From an uncultured Eubacteriales bacterium (lineage in GTDB: Bacteria > Bacillota > Clostridia > Oscillospirales > Butyricicoccaceae): a DNA stretch of 37,839 bases. Location of the stretch: assembly GCA_934636325.1 (NCBI GenBank), contig CAKUAK010000025.1, positions 1 to 37,839 on the forward strand, read 5' to 3'. Shown here piece by piece: positions 17,697 to 26,132 of this stretch. The notes below the pieces were generated by a model that had not been told where the DNA came from, ran no database searches, and was given only the letters and a program-made list of their open reading frames with translations. Position 1 is the stretch's first letter. Every line of letters starts with the position of its first letter. The position numbers and the translations under genes are program-made.

Positions 17697-18701
17697 TTAT
17701 CGGCTGAGAGCCTCGGTGAGGATGGAGACGGCTCCATCCACATCGCTCAGGCTGTATATCTCGCGGGGAGAGTGGATGTTCCTTGTGGGGATGGAAACGC
17801 CTCCGGCAAGAATACCGCCGAGTGTGCGCTGGATAGCGCCGGCATCGGTGCCTCCCGACAGCATCACCTCGTCCTGATATGTGACGCCGGCCCTTTCGGC
17901 GGCATCACGCAGGAAGGATATGACCTGCGGATTGCAGAGCAGCGAGCCGTCTTTGATCTTCACGGTGGCGCCGCGGCCGAGCTTGACATCGAAATAGGCT
18001 GTCGAAGAGGGGACATCTCCGGTGCCGCAGACATCAACGGCAATGCCCATTTCGGGGGCTATGCGGTGGGCCGATGTGCCCGCGCCGCGAAGGCCGACCT
18101 CTTCCTGAACGGTAAAGACGAAATAGAGGTCATAGGGGCTCTGCTTGAGCTGCTCCATGACCCGCAGCAGGACGGTGCAGGCGACCAGGTCGTCGGCATA
18201 AGGGGTCATGACCATGCCGTTCTGGCTGTAGGTCTCGCCGTCGAAAACGCAGACGTCGCCGATAGAGACCACTGAGGCCGCCTTTTCATAGCTGTTCGCG
18301 CCGATGTCGATATAGAAATTGGCCGTGCGGACGTCGGACACCTTCTTTTTGCTTTCCTCGGCCCATTTTTCGCACATGACGACACCCTTTGTGCCGTTTT
18401 TGAAGCGGATGGGCGTGCGGTGCAGGAAAGCAGGGGTGTGGCCGCCGATCGGCTCGAAGCGCAGATAGCCTTTCTCGTCGATATATGTGACCATAAAGCC
18501 GATAAGGTCCATGTGGGCGGCAAGCATGATGCGCTTGCCCTCGCCCTTCTTATGGCAGATGACATTGCCGAGGGCGTCGGTCATGACCTCGTCGGCATAG
18601 GGGGCGGCCAGCTCGGCCAGCAGAGCGCCGACGCCGCTTTCAAAGCCGGAGGGCATTGCCGCCGCCACCAGCTGCTTCTGAAGCGTTAATGTATCAAACA
18701 T
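17697..18701 (-). CDS. M42 family metallopeptidase (copy 4 in operon order)
   Basis: The 334-residue protein belongs to the M42 aminopeptidases (FrvX, TET, endoglucanase M-like), which form large hollow dodecamers that trim peptides. Metal and catalytic residues are visible: His63 and Asp65 in AAHMD, Asp170-Asp171, Glu200-Glu201 in VQEEVGLRGAG, Asp223, and the late His in RNIHSP. The usual DDR after the bridging aspartate reads ADDLVAC here, as in copy 3, so the two form a sub-pair. AAGGAGG precedes the ATG. It starts 12 bases after copy 3 ends. Substrate preference cannot be read from sequence. Confidence 0.92.
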   Translation of the reverse strand: MFDTLTLQKQLVAAAMPSGFESGVGALLAELAAPYADEVMTDALGNVICHKKGEGKRIMLAAHMDLIGFMVTYIDEKGYLRFEPIGGHTPAFLHRTPIRFKNGTKGVVMCEKWAEESKKKVSDVRTANFYIDIGANSYEKAASVVSIGDVCVFDGETYSQNGMVMTPYADDLVACTVLLRVMEQLKQSPYDLYFVFTVQEEVGLRGAGTSAHRIAPEMGIAVDVCGTGDVPSSTAYFDVKLGRGATVKIKDGSLLCNPQVISFLRDAAERAGVTYQDEVMLSGGTDAGAIQRTLGGILAGGVSIPTRNIHSPREIYSLSDVDGAVSILTEALSR

Positions 18702-18713
18702 TCTATCCCCTCC

Positions 18714-19727
18714 TTAAAGTTTCGCCGCGGCGCAGGCGGCGATGAGACGGGCGCCGTTTTCCATATCCCTTATGCTGACTATCTCGCAGGGGGAATGGAT
18801 ATTGCGGCCGGGGATCGACATGCATCCGGCCAGCGCGCCTCTGGCGCTGTGCATGATGGAGGATGTATCGGTGCCTCCGGCGGTGATGATCTCGTCCTGA
18901 TAGGCTATACCGGCATTTTTGGCGGCCGTGCGCATAAACTCGATGGCGGCCGGGCTGCATATGACGCTCTGGTCCTTGATCTTGATGGTCGGGCCGCAGC
19001 CGAGGCGGACCGGCATCTCCATGTCGGCGGCCAGCTCATCGCCGCTGTAGCAGAGATCGATGGCAATGCCCATATGGGGCTCGATGGCCGCGGCGGCTGT
19101 CAGCGCGCCTTTGCAGCCGACCTCTTCCTGAACAGTAAAGACGAAATAAAGGTCGTTTTTGCTCTCCTTGAGCTGCTCCATGGCCATGAGCTGGACACAG
19201 CAGGAGGCCAGATCGTCGGCATAGCAGGTCATCATGCAGTCGTCGCCGATCAGCTGGGGCTTGGTGTCGAACATGGCAAGATCGCCGACCTTTACCATGC
19301 TCTCACCCTCTTCTTTATTTGTCGCGCCGATGTCGATATAGAGATCCTTTACGGTTATGGAGTTTACCGGCGAAGAGAGCTTGTCGGCCTGGGCGCGCAG
19401 CTTGATGATGCCGCGGACGCCGTTTACAAAGCGGACGGGGGTATTTATCAGACCGGCGGGCATATGGCCGCCGATGGTGGTGAAGGAAACAAAGCCGCCG
19501 TCGTTTACAAATGTGGCGATAAAGCCGATGACATCCATATGGGCGGCGAACATAAGGCGCTTGCCCTCGCCCTTCTTGTGGCAGACGAGGCTGCCTGTGG
19601 CGGTATAATAGACCTCATCGACAAAGGGGGCGGCAATGGCCTCGATGACCTTGGCGCAGCGGCTCTCATAGCCTGAAGGCATTGCGGCCTCGACCAGCTT
19701 CTGCTGTAATTCAAAGGCGTTAAGCAT
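18714..19727 (-). CDS. M42 family metallopeptidase (copy 3)
   Basis: The 337-residue M42 enzyme has His63/Asp65 in AAHMDVIGF, the aspartates in YADDLASC, Glu201-Glu202 in VQEEVGCKGA, Asp224 in IAIDLCYSGD and the final ligand in RNIHSPCEI. It is most like copy 4: both open with LQ-QLVxAAMPSGxES and share the CHKKGEGKR segment, so they are a recent duplication. Its start overlaps the copy 2 stop by eight bases and has AAAGGAGG nine bases upstream. It is likely an aminopeptidase acting in the cytosol on peptides taken up by the cell. Confidence 0.92.
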   Translation of the reverse strand: MLNAFELQQKLVEAAMPSGYESRCAKVIEAIAAPFVDEVYYTATGSLVCHKKGEGKRLMFAAHMDVIGFIATFVNDGGFVSFTTIGGHMPAGLINTPVRFVNGVRGIIKLRAQADKLSSPVNSITVKDLYIDIGATNKEEGESMVKVGDLAMFDTKPQLIGDDCMMTCYADDLASCCVQLMAMEQLKESKNDLYFVFTVQEEVGCKGALTAAAAIEPHMGIAIDLCYSGDELAADMEMPVRLGCGPTIKIKDQSVICSPAAIEFMRTAAKNAGIAYQDEIITAGGTDTSSIMHSARGALAGCMSIPGRNIHSPCEIVSIRDMENGARLIAACAAAKL

Positions 19728-20754
19728 TGATGCTGTCCTCCTTTATAAAGAGTCTGGCCATATTGAGAACATCGTCGATGTCGGGCTTAAAGACGACGTT
19801 GCAGGCACAGTGGATATAGCGTGTCGGGGTGGCGATACCCATGCCGACGGCGCCGTTCGCGCCGACATGGAGGGCGCGGGCGTCGGTAAAGCCGTTGGCC
19901 GAACGGCGATACTGCCACTTGACACCGTTTTTGTCGGCAAGAGCCGTCATGTGATTTATCAGCGGACGGCTGTAGATCGAGCCCTTGTCCATGATAGAGA
20001 TGACACAGCCCATCTCCTGGGTGGTCGACTGGGCGTGGAGGGGCACATCGGGCACATCGCAGGCCGTCGTGCCTTCGATGACGAGGAAGCGGCCGACATT
20101 GAGCCTGTTTGCAGCCACAAGGGCGCCGCGGTTGCCGCCGATCTCTTCATTTGTGGCGAAAACAAACCATGTGTCATAGTCGAGCTCTTCCTGAAGCAGC
20201 GCCGCCATTACGGCACAGCCTATACGGTCGTCGACGGCCTTCGACTTGATACGTCTGTCGCCGAACTCGACGAAGGGGGAATCGAAATAGCAGGGGTCGC
20301 CGATCTGGACATATTTCTCGGCCTCTTTTTTAGAGGTCGCGCCGATGTCGATATAAAGCGACGATGCCGGAGGGGCGACCATCCTCTCGGCCGGGGTGGT
20401 CAGATGTATGGCCTTAAGGGATATGACGCCGGGTACCTTTTTGGGTCCGACCTTGAGCCTGCGGCCGATCATGACGCGGGGGTCGACCGAGCCGACGGTC
20501 AGGAAGCGGATCATGCCCTTTTCGGTTATATCGCGGACCATGAAGCCGACCTCGTCCATATGGGCGCAGAGGGCGACCGGCGCCTGGCGTCGGTTCTTTC
20601 CCTTTTTGAATACCAGAAGGTTGCCGAGGGCGTCGGTTATGACCTCGTCGGCATAGGGGGCGACGATATCGAGGGCCGCCTGCCTTACCTCGTCCTCATA
20701 GCCGGCGATGCCGTCGGCCGTGCAGAGCTTTTCAAGTATTTCGGTAATATGCAT
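19720..20754 (-). CDS. M42 family metallopeptidase (copy 2)
   Basis: The 344-residue M42 protein is placed at the ATG whose A is shared with the TGA stop of copy 1 (TGATG overlap), with GGAGG 11 bases upstream; a longer GTG start overlaps that site. It has the classical metal motifs CAHMDEVGF (His65, Asp67), VDDRIGC and ATNEEIGGNRGA. The fourth ligand is glutamate in VIEGTTACD, as in several characterised M42 enzymes, and the last is IHCACN in place of the usual IHSP. This differs from copies 3 and 4 and suggests another specificity. Confidence 0.92.
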   Translation of the reverse strand: MHITEILEKLCTADGIAGYEDEVRQAALDIVAPYADEVITDALGNLLVFKKGKNRRQAPVALCAHMDEVGFMVRDITEKGMIRFLTVGSVDPRVMIGRRLKVGPKKVPGVISLKAIHLTTPAERMVAPPASSLYIDIGATSKKEAEKYVQIGDPCYFDSPFVEFGDRRIKSKAVDDRIGCAVMAALLQEELDYDTWFVFATNEEIGGNRGALVAANRLNVGRFLVIEGTTACDVPDVPLHAQSTTQEMGCVISIMDKGSIYSRPLINHMTALADKNGVKWQYRRSANGFTDARALHVGANGAVGMGIATPTRYIHCACNVVFKPDIDDVLNMARLFIKEDSINA

Positions 20755-21797
20755 CAAAGCTGCCACCTCCCGTCAATATCCATTGCAAGCTCGGCCATAA
20801 GGCGGCCGACATTCTCAACATCGCTCATCTTGATGACCTCGACGGGCGAGTGCATGTACTTGAGGGGCAGGGACACGACCAGCGTGGCGCAGCCCTCTTC
20901 GATTATCTGCATGCTCCAGGCGTTGGTGCCGGTGTGAGCCGGGGCGGCCGAGAGCTGATAGGGGATATCCTTTGCGCGGGCTATCTCGATCAGCCTGCGG
21001 GCAAAGCGGGGGACGCTGTTGGTGCCGATGGTGATGACCGGACCGCCGCCCAGCTCGTTGACACGGTCGGTGGGAAGGTTATCGTCGGTGCGGGCATGGC
21101 ATACGTCGATGGCGACGGCAAGGTCGGGGCGCTCGACATATGTGCGGTAGGAGGCGCCATGACCGCCGACCTCTTCCTTTGTCGTGCCGATGATGATAAG
21201 GTCGACATTGAGCTCCTTGCCCTGAAGCAGCTCGAGGGCATGCAGCAGGCAGCAGAAGCAGGCGCGGTCGTCGAAGGATTTTCCGCAGATCTGGTCGCCC
21301 AGAAGATCAAAGGCCTGGCTGCTGAAGGTCATATAATCGCCGATGCGGACGGTTTTTTTCACCTCGTCGACAGGCATGCCGAGGTCGACATAGAGCTTGT
21401 CGATGGGCAGCGACTTCGTGTTGTCGCCCGGGGCCTGAAGATGGGGCGGTATCGCACCGACAACGCCGAGGATGTTGCCCCTTGTTTTTGTCATGACGTT
21501 AAGGGTCCCGCCGGGCAGCATGCGCTGGTCGACACCCATACCGGTGAACCGAAGGAAGCCTTCGTCGGTGATGCCGGTGACAAGGAAGCCTATTTCGTCG
21601 ATGTGGGCGTCGAGCATAAGCTTGGGCGCGTCCGGCTTGCCGCAGGACTTGTACCCGGTGACGTTGCCGAACTTGTCGATATCGACGCTGTCGACATATG
21701 GTGTCAACAGCTCGGCGGCTATCTTGGCAACGGCGAACTCGTCTCCCGAAACGCCATAAGCGTTGCCGAGAGTTTTGATCTTTTCTTTGAGAGTCAA
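20754..21797 (-). CDS. M42 family metallopeptidase (copy 1)
   Basis: The start is TTG at 21797 because AGGAGG (21806-21811) lies eight bases upstream; the GTG at 21806 overlaps it. The 347-residue product has His65/Asp67 in DAHIDEIGF, FDDRACF, TKEEVGGHGA, the aspartate in AIDVCHARTDD and YMHSPVEV. It is the first gene of the peptidase operon and is translationally coupled to copy 2. It keeps the DDR form of the bridging-aspartate motif. All four copies have full length and all catalytic residues, so each is probably active. Confidence 0.92.
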   Translation of the reverse strand: MTLKEKIKTLGNAYGVSGDEFAVAKIAAELLTPYVDSVDIDKFGNVTGYKSCGKPDAPKLMLDAHIDEIGFLVTGITDEGFLRFTGMGVDQRMLPGGTLNVMTKTRGNILGVVGAIPPHLQAPGDNTKSLPIDKLYVDLGMPVDEVKKTVRIGDYMTFSSQAFDLLGDQICGKSFDDRACFCCLLHALELLQGKELNVDLIIIGTTKEEVGGHGASYRTYVERPDLAVAIDVCHARTDDNLPTDRVNELGGGPVITIGTNSVPRFARRLIEIARAKDIPYQLSAAPAHTGTNAWSMQIIEEGCATLVVSLPLKYMHSPVEVIKMSDVENVGRLMAELAMDIDGRWQL

Positions 21798-21843
21798 AAA
21801 ACACACCTCCTGTAAAAATCAGATATGCGTTGCTGTATATACT

Positions 21844-21862
21844 CCCGGGCAGAGCCCGGGGC
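21844..21862. terminator. GC-rich hairpin after murD
   Basis: CCCGGGC-AGA-GCCCGGG lies 3' of murD and upstream of the M42 operon. The U tract on the minus strand is poor, so read-through is possible. Confidence 0.45.
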
Positions 21863-21873
21863 TTTAAACGAGG

Positions 21874-23238
21874 CTATTTAAGCCCGTTTACAAGCTGTTT
21901 GAAGTATTCTCCGCGCTTGGCGAAGTTGGGGAAGCGGTCAAAGGCCGCGCAGGCCGGGGAGAGAAGGACGATATCGCCCGCGTGGGCGCGGGAACGTATA
22001 TCGGCCAGCATCTCTTCGTAATCCTTGTGAAAGAATATCGGCAGGTTTTCCGAGCTGTATCCCGGCGCGTTGACGACCGCCTGATATATCTTTTCTTCGG
22101 TGGCGCCGCAGAGATGCAGCTGGCTTACATGCTTTATGACCTCGGGGCCGAGGACGTCGAAGGGGATATGCTTGTCATAGCCTCCGGCGATAAGTATGAC
22201 CTTGCGGTCAAAAGAGCGCAGACCGGCTATCGTGCGGGTCGGGCTGGTGCCGATTGAGTCGTTATAGTACCTGACGCCGTCGAGCTCGCGGATGAACTCG
22301 AGCCTGTGCTCGACGCCGCCGAACTGGCGGGCGACATCGGCCATGACCCCTTTGGAGACATAGTCGGAAGCGGCGGCGAAGGCGGCCAGATAGTTTTCGA
22401 TGTTGTGTACGCCGGGAAGACGGATATCACAGGCGTTCATAACGAGTTCTCCGCCGACATAGATATCGCCCTTTTCGTCGCAATAGGAATAGCCGTGCTC
22501 TCGGCGGGAGAAGCCGCGGGTATGGCCGGGCGCCCTGATCGAAGAGTTGCGGGCAAGGTCGTTGTCGAGATTGTATACAAGTATGTCGTCCTTCGACTGG
22601 TGGAGGAAGATGTTCTCCTTGGAGGCGATGTATTCCTCCATGCCCTTGTGAACGTCAAGATGGTTGGGGGCGATATTGGTCAGGACGGCGACATGGGGGC
22701 TCTTCTTCATTGTCATCAGCTGGAAGGAAGAGAGCTCGAGGACGCAGAAGTCCTTTTCGGTCATCTCGTCGGTGCGGTCGAGCAGTGGGGTGCCGATGTT
22801 GCCGCCGACGAATACGTTATAGCCCTGGGCCTTGAGGAGCTCGGATATGACGGTGGTCGTCGTTGTTTTGCCGTCGGAGCCGGTGACGGCAAGGACGGTG
22901 CAGGGGCAGAGGGAGAGAAAGACCTCCATCTCGCTTGTTATCTCGGCGCCGCGTTCGCGGGCGGCGGCCAGCGCGGGCACATCGGGGCGCAGGCCGGGGG
23001 TGCGGAACACGATGTCGCCCGTGATCTCCTTGAGGTAATCGGGGCCGAGGACCAGCTCTACGCCGAGGTCCTCGAGCTCGCGGGCCAGCTCGGGCATCTG
23101 GTCGCGGGGCTTCTTGTCGTGGGCGGTCACCCGGACGCCGCCCTTGGCCAGCAGACGGATAAGCGGCGTGTTGGAAACGCCGATGCCGACGACCGACACC
23201 CGCTTGTCTTTTATACTGTCGATATATTCTTTAAGCAT
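21874..23238 (-). CDS. murD: UDP-N-acetylmuramoylalanine--D-glutamate ligase
   Basis: MurD adds D-glutamate to UDP-MurNAc-L-alanine in the cytosolic stage of peptidoglycan synthesis. The ATG at 23238 (454 residues) has GGAGG eight bases upstream; an ATG 15 bases further up lacks one and overlaps the site. The Mur ligase domains are in order: an N-terminal UDP-binding Rossmann part (VSVVGIGVSNTPL), the ATP loop GSDGKTTTTT, LELSSFQL, NIAPNHLDVHKGMEEY, the C-terminal NDSIGTSPTRTIAGL and GGYDKHIPF. The gene is away from the usual dcw cluster, and its neighbours are not cell-wall genes. Confidence 0.96.
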   Translation of the reverse strand: MLKEYIDSIKDKRVSVVGIGVSNTPLIRLLAKGGVRVTAHDKKPRDQMPELARELEDLGVELVLGPDYLKEITGDIVFRTPGLRPDVPALAAARERGAEITSEMEVFLSLCPCTVLAVTGSDGKTTTTTVISELLKAQGYNVFVGGNIGTPLLDRTDEMTEKDFCVLELSSFQLMTMKKSPHVAVLTNIAPNHLDVHKGMEEYIASKENIFLHQSKDDILVYNLDNDLARNSSIRAPGHTRGFSRREHGYSYCDEKGDIYVGGELVMNACDIRLPGVHNIENYLAAFAAASDYVSKGVMADVARQFGGVEHRLEFIRELDGVRYYNDSIGTSPTRTIAGLRSFDRKVILIAGGYDKHIPFDVLGPEVIKHVSQLHLCGATEEKIYQAVVNAPGYSSENLPIFFHKDYEEMLADIRSRAHAGDIVLLSPACAAFDRFPNFAKRGEYFKQLVNGLK

Positions 23239-23316
23239 TGCTGTCGCCTCCATATAAAATATAGATACGGTACAATCAATAGTTTAACCCATCCATGCAC
23301 CAAGGTCAATAAAATA

Positions 23317-23340
23317 TCCCCGCGGGAAAGCCCGCGGGGA
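23317..23340 (-). terminator. Terminator of the polytopic membrane protein gene
   Basis: TCCCCGCGGG and CCCGCGGGGA pair around AAAG. On the minus strand ATATTTTATTG follows. It separates this gene from murD. Confidence 0.85.
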
Positions 23341-23388
23341 GTCGATATTGCCTTTATCGCTGCTTTTGAAAGGGGACGGCCGATATCT

Positions 23389-24468
23389 TTACCGGCCTTC
23401 GTCGGTGTGATCGTCCGAGCTTTTGCCACGAACAGGCAGCGAGCCGAGGATGGCCGACAGCAGGGCGGCTGCCGTCGGGGCATATATCCGCCGCATGCCC
23501 ATATATGTTATGATCGGCTGCGTGTTTTTGATAAAAGCGCGGATATCTCTGGGCAACTGATAACAAAAGGCGCTTTCATAAAACCGTGTGTAATACAGGC
23601 CGTAGATACGAAAGAAGGCCTCGGTAAAGGGAAAGAGGAATGTCACCACCAGGGCAAGGATGGCCGCGCCCTTTCTGCCCCGCAGCCACGAGGTCATGCC
23701 GACGGCGCAGAGCAGGCTGTACGCACAGAAGAACCCGCCATATTCCGACGTCCAGGAGTAGGAGATCGAATCGCGCAGGATAAGGTGAAATACGGCCGAT
23801 GCCCCGCACCAGAGCAGCATGGGGTACAGCGGCGGCAGCCTGCGGCGCGCAAAGGGAAGAAAGATCAGTACGACCGAGCTTATTGTGAAGCCCTGAAGGA
23901 GCATGGCCTTGAGAAAAAGAAGGACTTCAAGGTTGGCGGTTTTGGCGTATGCTTTGGCCAGCATAGAGGCATATGCCGTGCCGATCACTGCGCCGAGCGC
24001 CAGGTAGATGACGAGGACGGCGAGCACCTCGCGGATAAGAGAGCGGGCAGAGGTGGTATCTGTCAGCCTTGACGAGATCAGTATGTACGCGAGGGAAAAG
24101 ACGAGTACCATGATAAGAGGTGTGGTGGAACGCTGGATGTCAAAAATGGTTCTGGCCAAAAAATCGCTGTTGCTGTTTAGAAGATACACGAGTATACGAG
24201 GAGCATAATAGAAGATATATGCTTTTATCAAATCGGCCGTATTTCCGTATATAACACAGCGAATTCCCCAACCTGCGAATATTGCAGGAATGACAGCAAA
24301 AAATGTAGTTTGATAAAGGGTATGAAGTGTAACGCTTACAGCGCTTCTTGTAATGCTGTCGTTGAGCGGAAAATTAAAGGCAAAACATTGGATAGCGCTG
24401 GGAATAATGGCAAGGAGCGAAAAGAATATAAACCGCACATCGCGGGCCGAAAATAACCTGTGTTTCAT
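23389..24468 (-). CDS. Polytopic membrane protein of unknown function
   Basis: The 359-residue product has about eight hydrophobic segments, starting at FIFFSLLAIIPSAI and ending before a short charged tail (KSSDDHTDEGR). A stretch of polar residues, RDSISYSWTSEYGGFF, lies in the second half. I do not recognise a family or catalytic motif. The gene is alone, between the murD unit and the divergently placed rnpB region, with its own terminator. The start is supported by GGAGG (minus strand) about seven bases upstream. A transporter or exosortase-like role is not supported by any motif I can see. Confidence 0.75.
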   Translation of the reverse strand: MKHRLFSARDVRFIFFSLLAIIPSAIQCFAFNFPLNDSITRSAVSVTLHTLYQTTFFAVIPAIFAGWGIRCVIYGNTADLIKAYIFYYAPRILVYLLNSNSDFLARTIFDIQRSTTPLIMVLVFSLAYILISSRLTDTTSARSLIREVLAVLVIYLALGAVIGTAYASMLAKAYAKTANLEVLLFLKAMLLQGFTISSVVLIFLPFARRRLPPLYPMLLWCGASAVFHLILRDSISYSWTSEYGGFFCAYSLLCAVGMTSWLRGRKGAAILALVVTFLFPFTEAFFRIYGLYYTRFYESAFCYQLPRDIRAFIKNTQPIITYMGMRRIYAPTAAALLSAILGSLPVRGKSSDDHTDEGR

Positions 24469-24593
24469 GTCGTCACCTCCGGAAAGCTGTTTATACCATC
24501 ATTATATCTGATGTTAAAATGATGTAAAGAGATATGCGACAAGATGTGTTATTTTTGTAACCTTTCACAGGTTCTCATGGATATATTTGGTCA

Positions 24594-24620
24594 AAAAGCC
24601 GTGAAACATAAGCGGCTTTT
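24594..24620. terminator. Orphan terminator-like hairpin upstream of rnpB
   Basis: AAAAGCCG and CGGCTTTT pair across an 11-base loop, giving U tracts in both directions. No gene ends here, so it may belong to a small transcript or an upstream antisense of the membrane protein gene. Confidence 0.45.
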
Positions 24621-24713
24621 GTCAAGTCACAACATATGCCGGATTTTTTATGGGCACAGAAAGCGCCGTGACCACGCGGCGGGCCCGCGGCCGGAGTTTT
24701 TTCATGGCCCGAA

Positions 24714-24743
24714 TTGACAAGGGGCATGGCGGCGGGGTATAAT
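24714..24743 (+). promoter_or_regulatory. rnpB promoter, consensus sigma-A
   Basis: Perfect TTGACA and TATAAT hexamers are 18 bases apart, and the RNase P RNA begins seven bases after the -10 box. Confidence 0.9.
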
Positions 24744-24749
24744 GTTCAC

Positions 24750-25079
24750 GCGAGTCAGCCAAGCAGCCGCGCGCCCTCGGGCGTGAGGAAAGTCCGGGCT
24801 TCACAGAGCAGGATAGCTGATAACGTCAGCCGAGAGCGATCTCAGGACAAGTGCAACAGAAATAAACCGCCCCGCAAGGGGTAAGGGTGGAAAGGCGAGG
24901 CAAGAGCTCACCGGTGGCCATGGTGACATGGCTTCCCTGTAAACTCTATCCGAAGCACCCCCGACACGGGGGCTACGGCTTGCTCGGCCAATCTCCGGAA
25001 AGGTGGCTGGAGCGGCGCGGCGACGCGGCGCCAAGATAGATGGCTGCATAGACAGAACCCGGCTTACAGGCTGGCTCGC
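24750..25079 (+). ncRNA. rnpB: RNase P RNA, A-type
   Basis: This is the catalytic RNA that removes 5' leaders from pre-tRNAs. The 5' arm GCGAGTCAGCC pairs with GGCTGGCTCGC at the 3' end to make P1. Conserved region I, GAGGAAAGTCCGGGC, is at 24785-24799; AGTGCAACAGAAA follows near 24850; conserved region V, ACAGAACCCGGCTTA, is near 25052. Spacing and total length of about 330 bases match the ancestral A type. A consensus promoter precedes it. Confidence 0.97.
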
Positions 25080-25143
25080 ATAATAACGGCTCTCAGCGCC
25101 GCGAAAAATATTTTATATACCGAAAAAGTAAAAAATAAAATAA

Positions 25144-25172
25144 TTTACAACGCGGCGGTTATGCTGTATAAT
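25144..25172 (+). promoter_or_regulatory. Promoter of the DUF1858 gene
   Basis: TTTACA and TATAAT are 17 bases apart, with GGAGG and the ATG 20-35 bases further on. Confidence 0.8.
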
Positions 25173-25204
25173 ACAAGAAAAAAACACAACGGAGGCGTTT
25201 ATAA

Positions 25205-25405
25205 ATGGTCGTAACAAGAGACACCGTCATCGGCGAGCTTCTCGAAGCCGACATCAACACAGCACAGATCCTTATGGAAATGGGCATGCATTGCGTAGGC
25301 TGCCCCAGCTCGATCGGCGAGAGCCTTGCAGAGGCCTGCATGGTCCACGGCATCAATGTGGACGAGCTGGTCGACCGCCTGAACAACTATTTTGCCGAGA
25401 ACTAA
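25205..25405 (+). CDS. DUF1858 redox-disulfide domain protein
   Basis: This 66-residue protein is a stand-alone DUF1858 domain, also found next to or fused with hybrid-cluster-type and disulfide redox proteins. The motif MGMHCVGCPSSIGESLAEAC carries the paired cysteines C-V-G-C of the family. The N-terminal VTRDTVIGELLEADINTAQILMEMG forms the helical part. Its exact role is not established; a small cytosolic redox or metal-binding function is likely. It has its own promoter and a terminator at 25438-25472, so it is a single-gene unit downstream of rnpB. Confidence 0.9.
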   Translation: MVVTRDTVIGELLEADINTAQILMEMGMHCVGCPSSIGESLAEACMVHGINVDELVDRLNNYFAEN

Positions 25406-25437
25406 GGCACAGGCGCTCTTTTAAAAAGAAAACTGCG

Positions 25438-25472
25438 AAGCGGCGGGGCGTATAAGGTCCCGCCGCTTTTGT
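25438..25472 (+). terminator. Terminator of the DUF1858 gene
   Basis: AAGCGGCGGG pairs with CCCGCCGCTT across 11 bases, followed by TTGTTT. It ends just before the trmK ribosome binding site. Confidence 0.8.
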
Positions 25473-25487
25473 TTGGAGAATCGAAGT

Positions 25488-26132
25488 ATGATAAGTATTA
25501 CGCCGCGGCTCGAGCTGTGCGCCGCCATGTGCCCCGAGGCCGAAAGGCTGACCGATGTGGGATGCGACCACGGATATCTGGCCATACGCCTTGTGCTTGA
25601 GGGCCGGGTAAGCCGGGCGCTGGCCTGCGACCTGCGGGTCGGGCCGCTTGAAAACGCAAAATCGAATATCGCCCTTTACGGCCTTGAGGGCAGGATAGAC
25701 ACCCTCTGCACCGACGGCCTTGACGGCGTCTCGCCCTGCGGCAGCGATGTTGTCACCATCTGCGGCATGGGGGGCGACAATATCGCCGATATCCTACGGC
25801 GCGCGCCCTGGACGAAAAATGCCGCCGTCGTCGCCCAGCCGATGACCAAGCAGGAGCGCCTGCGGCGATTTCTGGCCGAAAACGGCTATGATATATATGA
25901 AGAGCGCCTTGTCTATGAGGACAGGCGGCTCTATTCGGCCATGCTGATCGGCCCGGGGCGGTATCACGGCGGCGACCACATGGTCTATTCCGACGCAATG
26001 GAGCGAGACCCGCTTTTCGGCGATTACATAAGGATGTTCCACCGCAAATATCGCAAGCGCTTTCTCGGCGGCGGGCGAGAGTGGGACGGATACGTCATGC
26101 GTCAGCTGGAGGAGAGGATAAAATGTCTTTAG
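25488..26132 (+). CDS. trmK: tRNA (adenine(22)-N1)-methyltransferase
   Basis: The 214-residue SAM-dependent enzyme methylates N1 of A22 in tRNA. Start ATG 25488 has GGAGA eight bases upstream; a TTG at 25473 is too early. The SAM motif is LTDVGCDHGYLAIRLV, followed by RALACDLRVGPLENAK, and the family stretch VVTICGMGGDNIADIL. The rest, QPMTKQERLRRFLAENGYDI and the helical end, fits TrmK. It overlaps rqcH by ten bases, so the two are one operon for translation-linked functions. Confidence 0.93.
   Translation: MISITPRLELCAAMCPEAERLTDVGCDHGYLAIRLVLEGRVSRALACDLRVGPLENAKSNIALYGLEGRIDTLCTDGLDGVSPCGSDVVTICGMGGDNIADILRRAPWTKNAAVVAQPMTKQERLRRFLAENGYDIYEERLVYEDRRLYSAMLIGPGRYHGGDHMVYSDAMERDPLFGDYIRMFHRKYRKRFLGGGREWDGYVMRQLEERIKCL

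Noticed and set aside
22306..24072. Plus-strand ORF of 588 codons
   Set aside because: It crosses murD, a terminator and the membrane protein gene in antisense and has no recognisable domain.
24555..24575. TGTAACC upstream of the membrane protein gene as a third copy of the fibre-locus repeat
   Set aside because: Only one half is present; no second repeat lies 11 bases away and there is no -10 box at the right distance.
24622..25049. Short minus-strand ORFs over the RNase P RNA
   Set aside because: They are antisense to a clearly recognised structural RNA.
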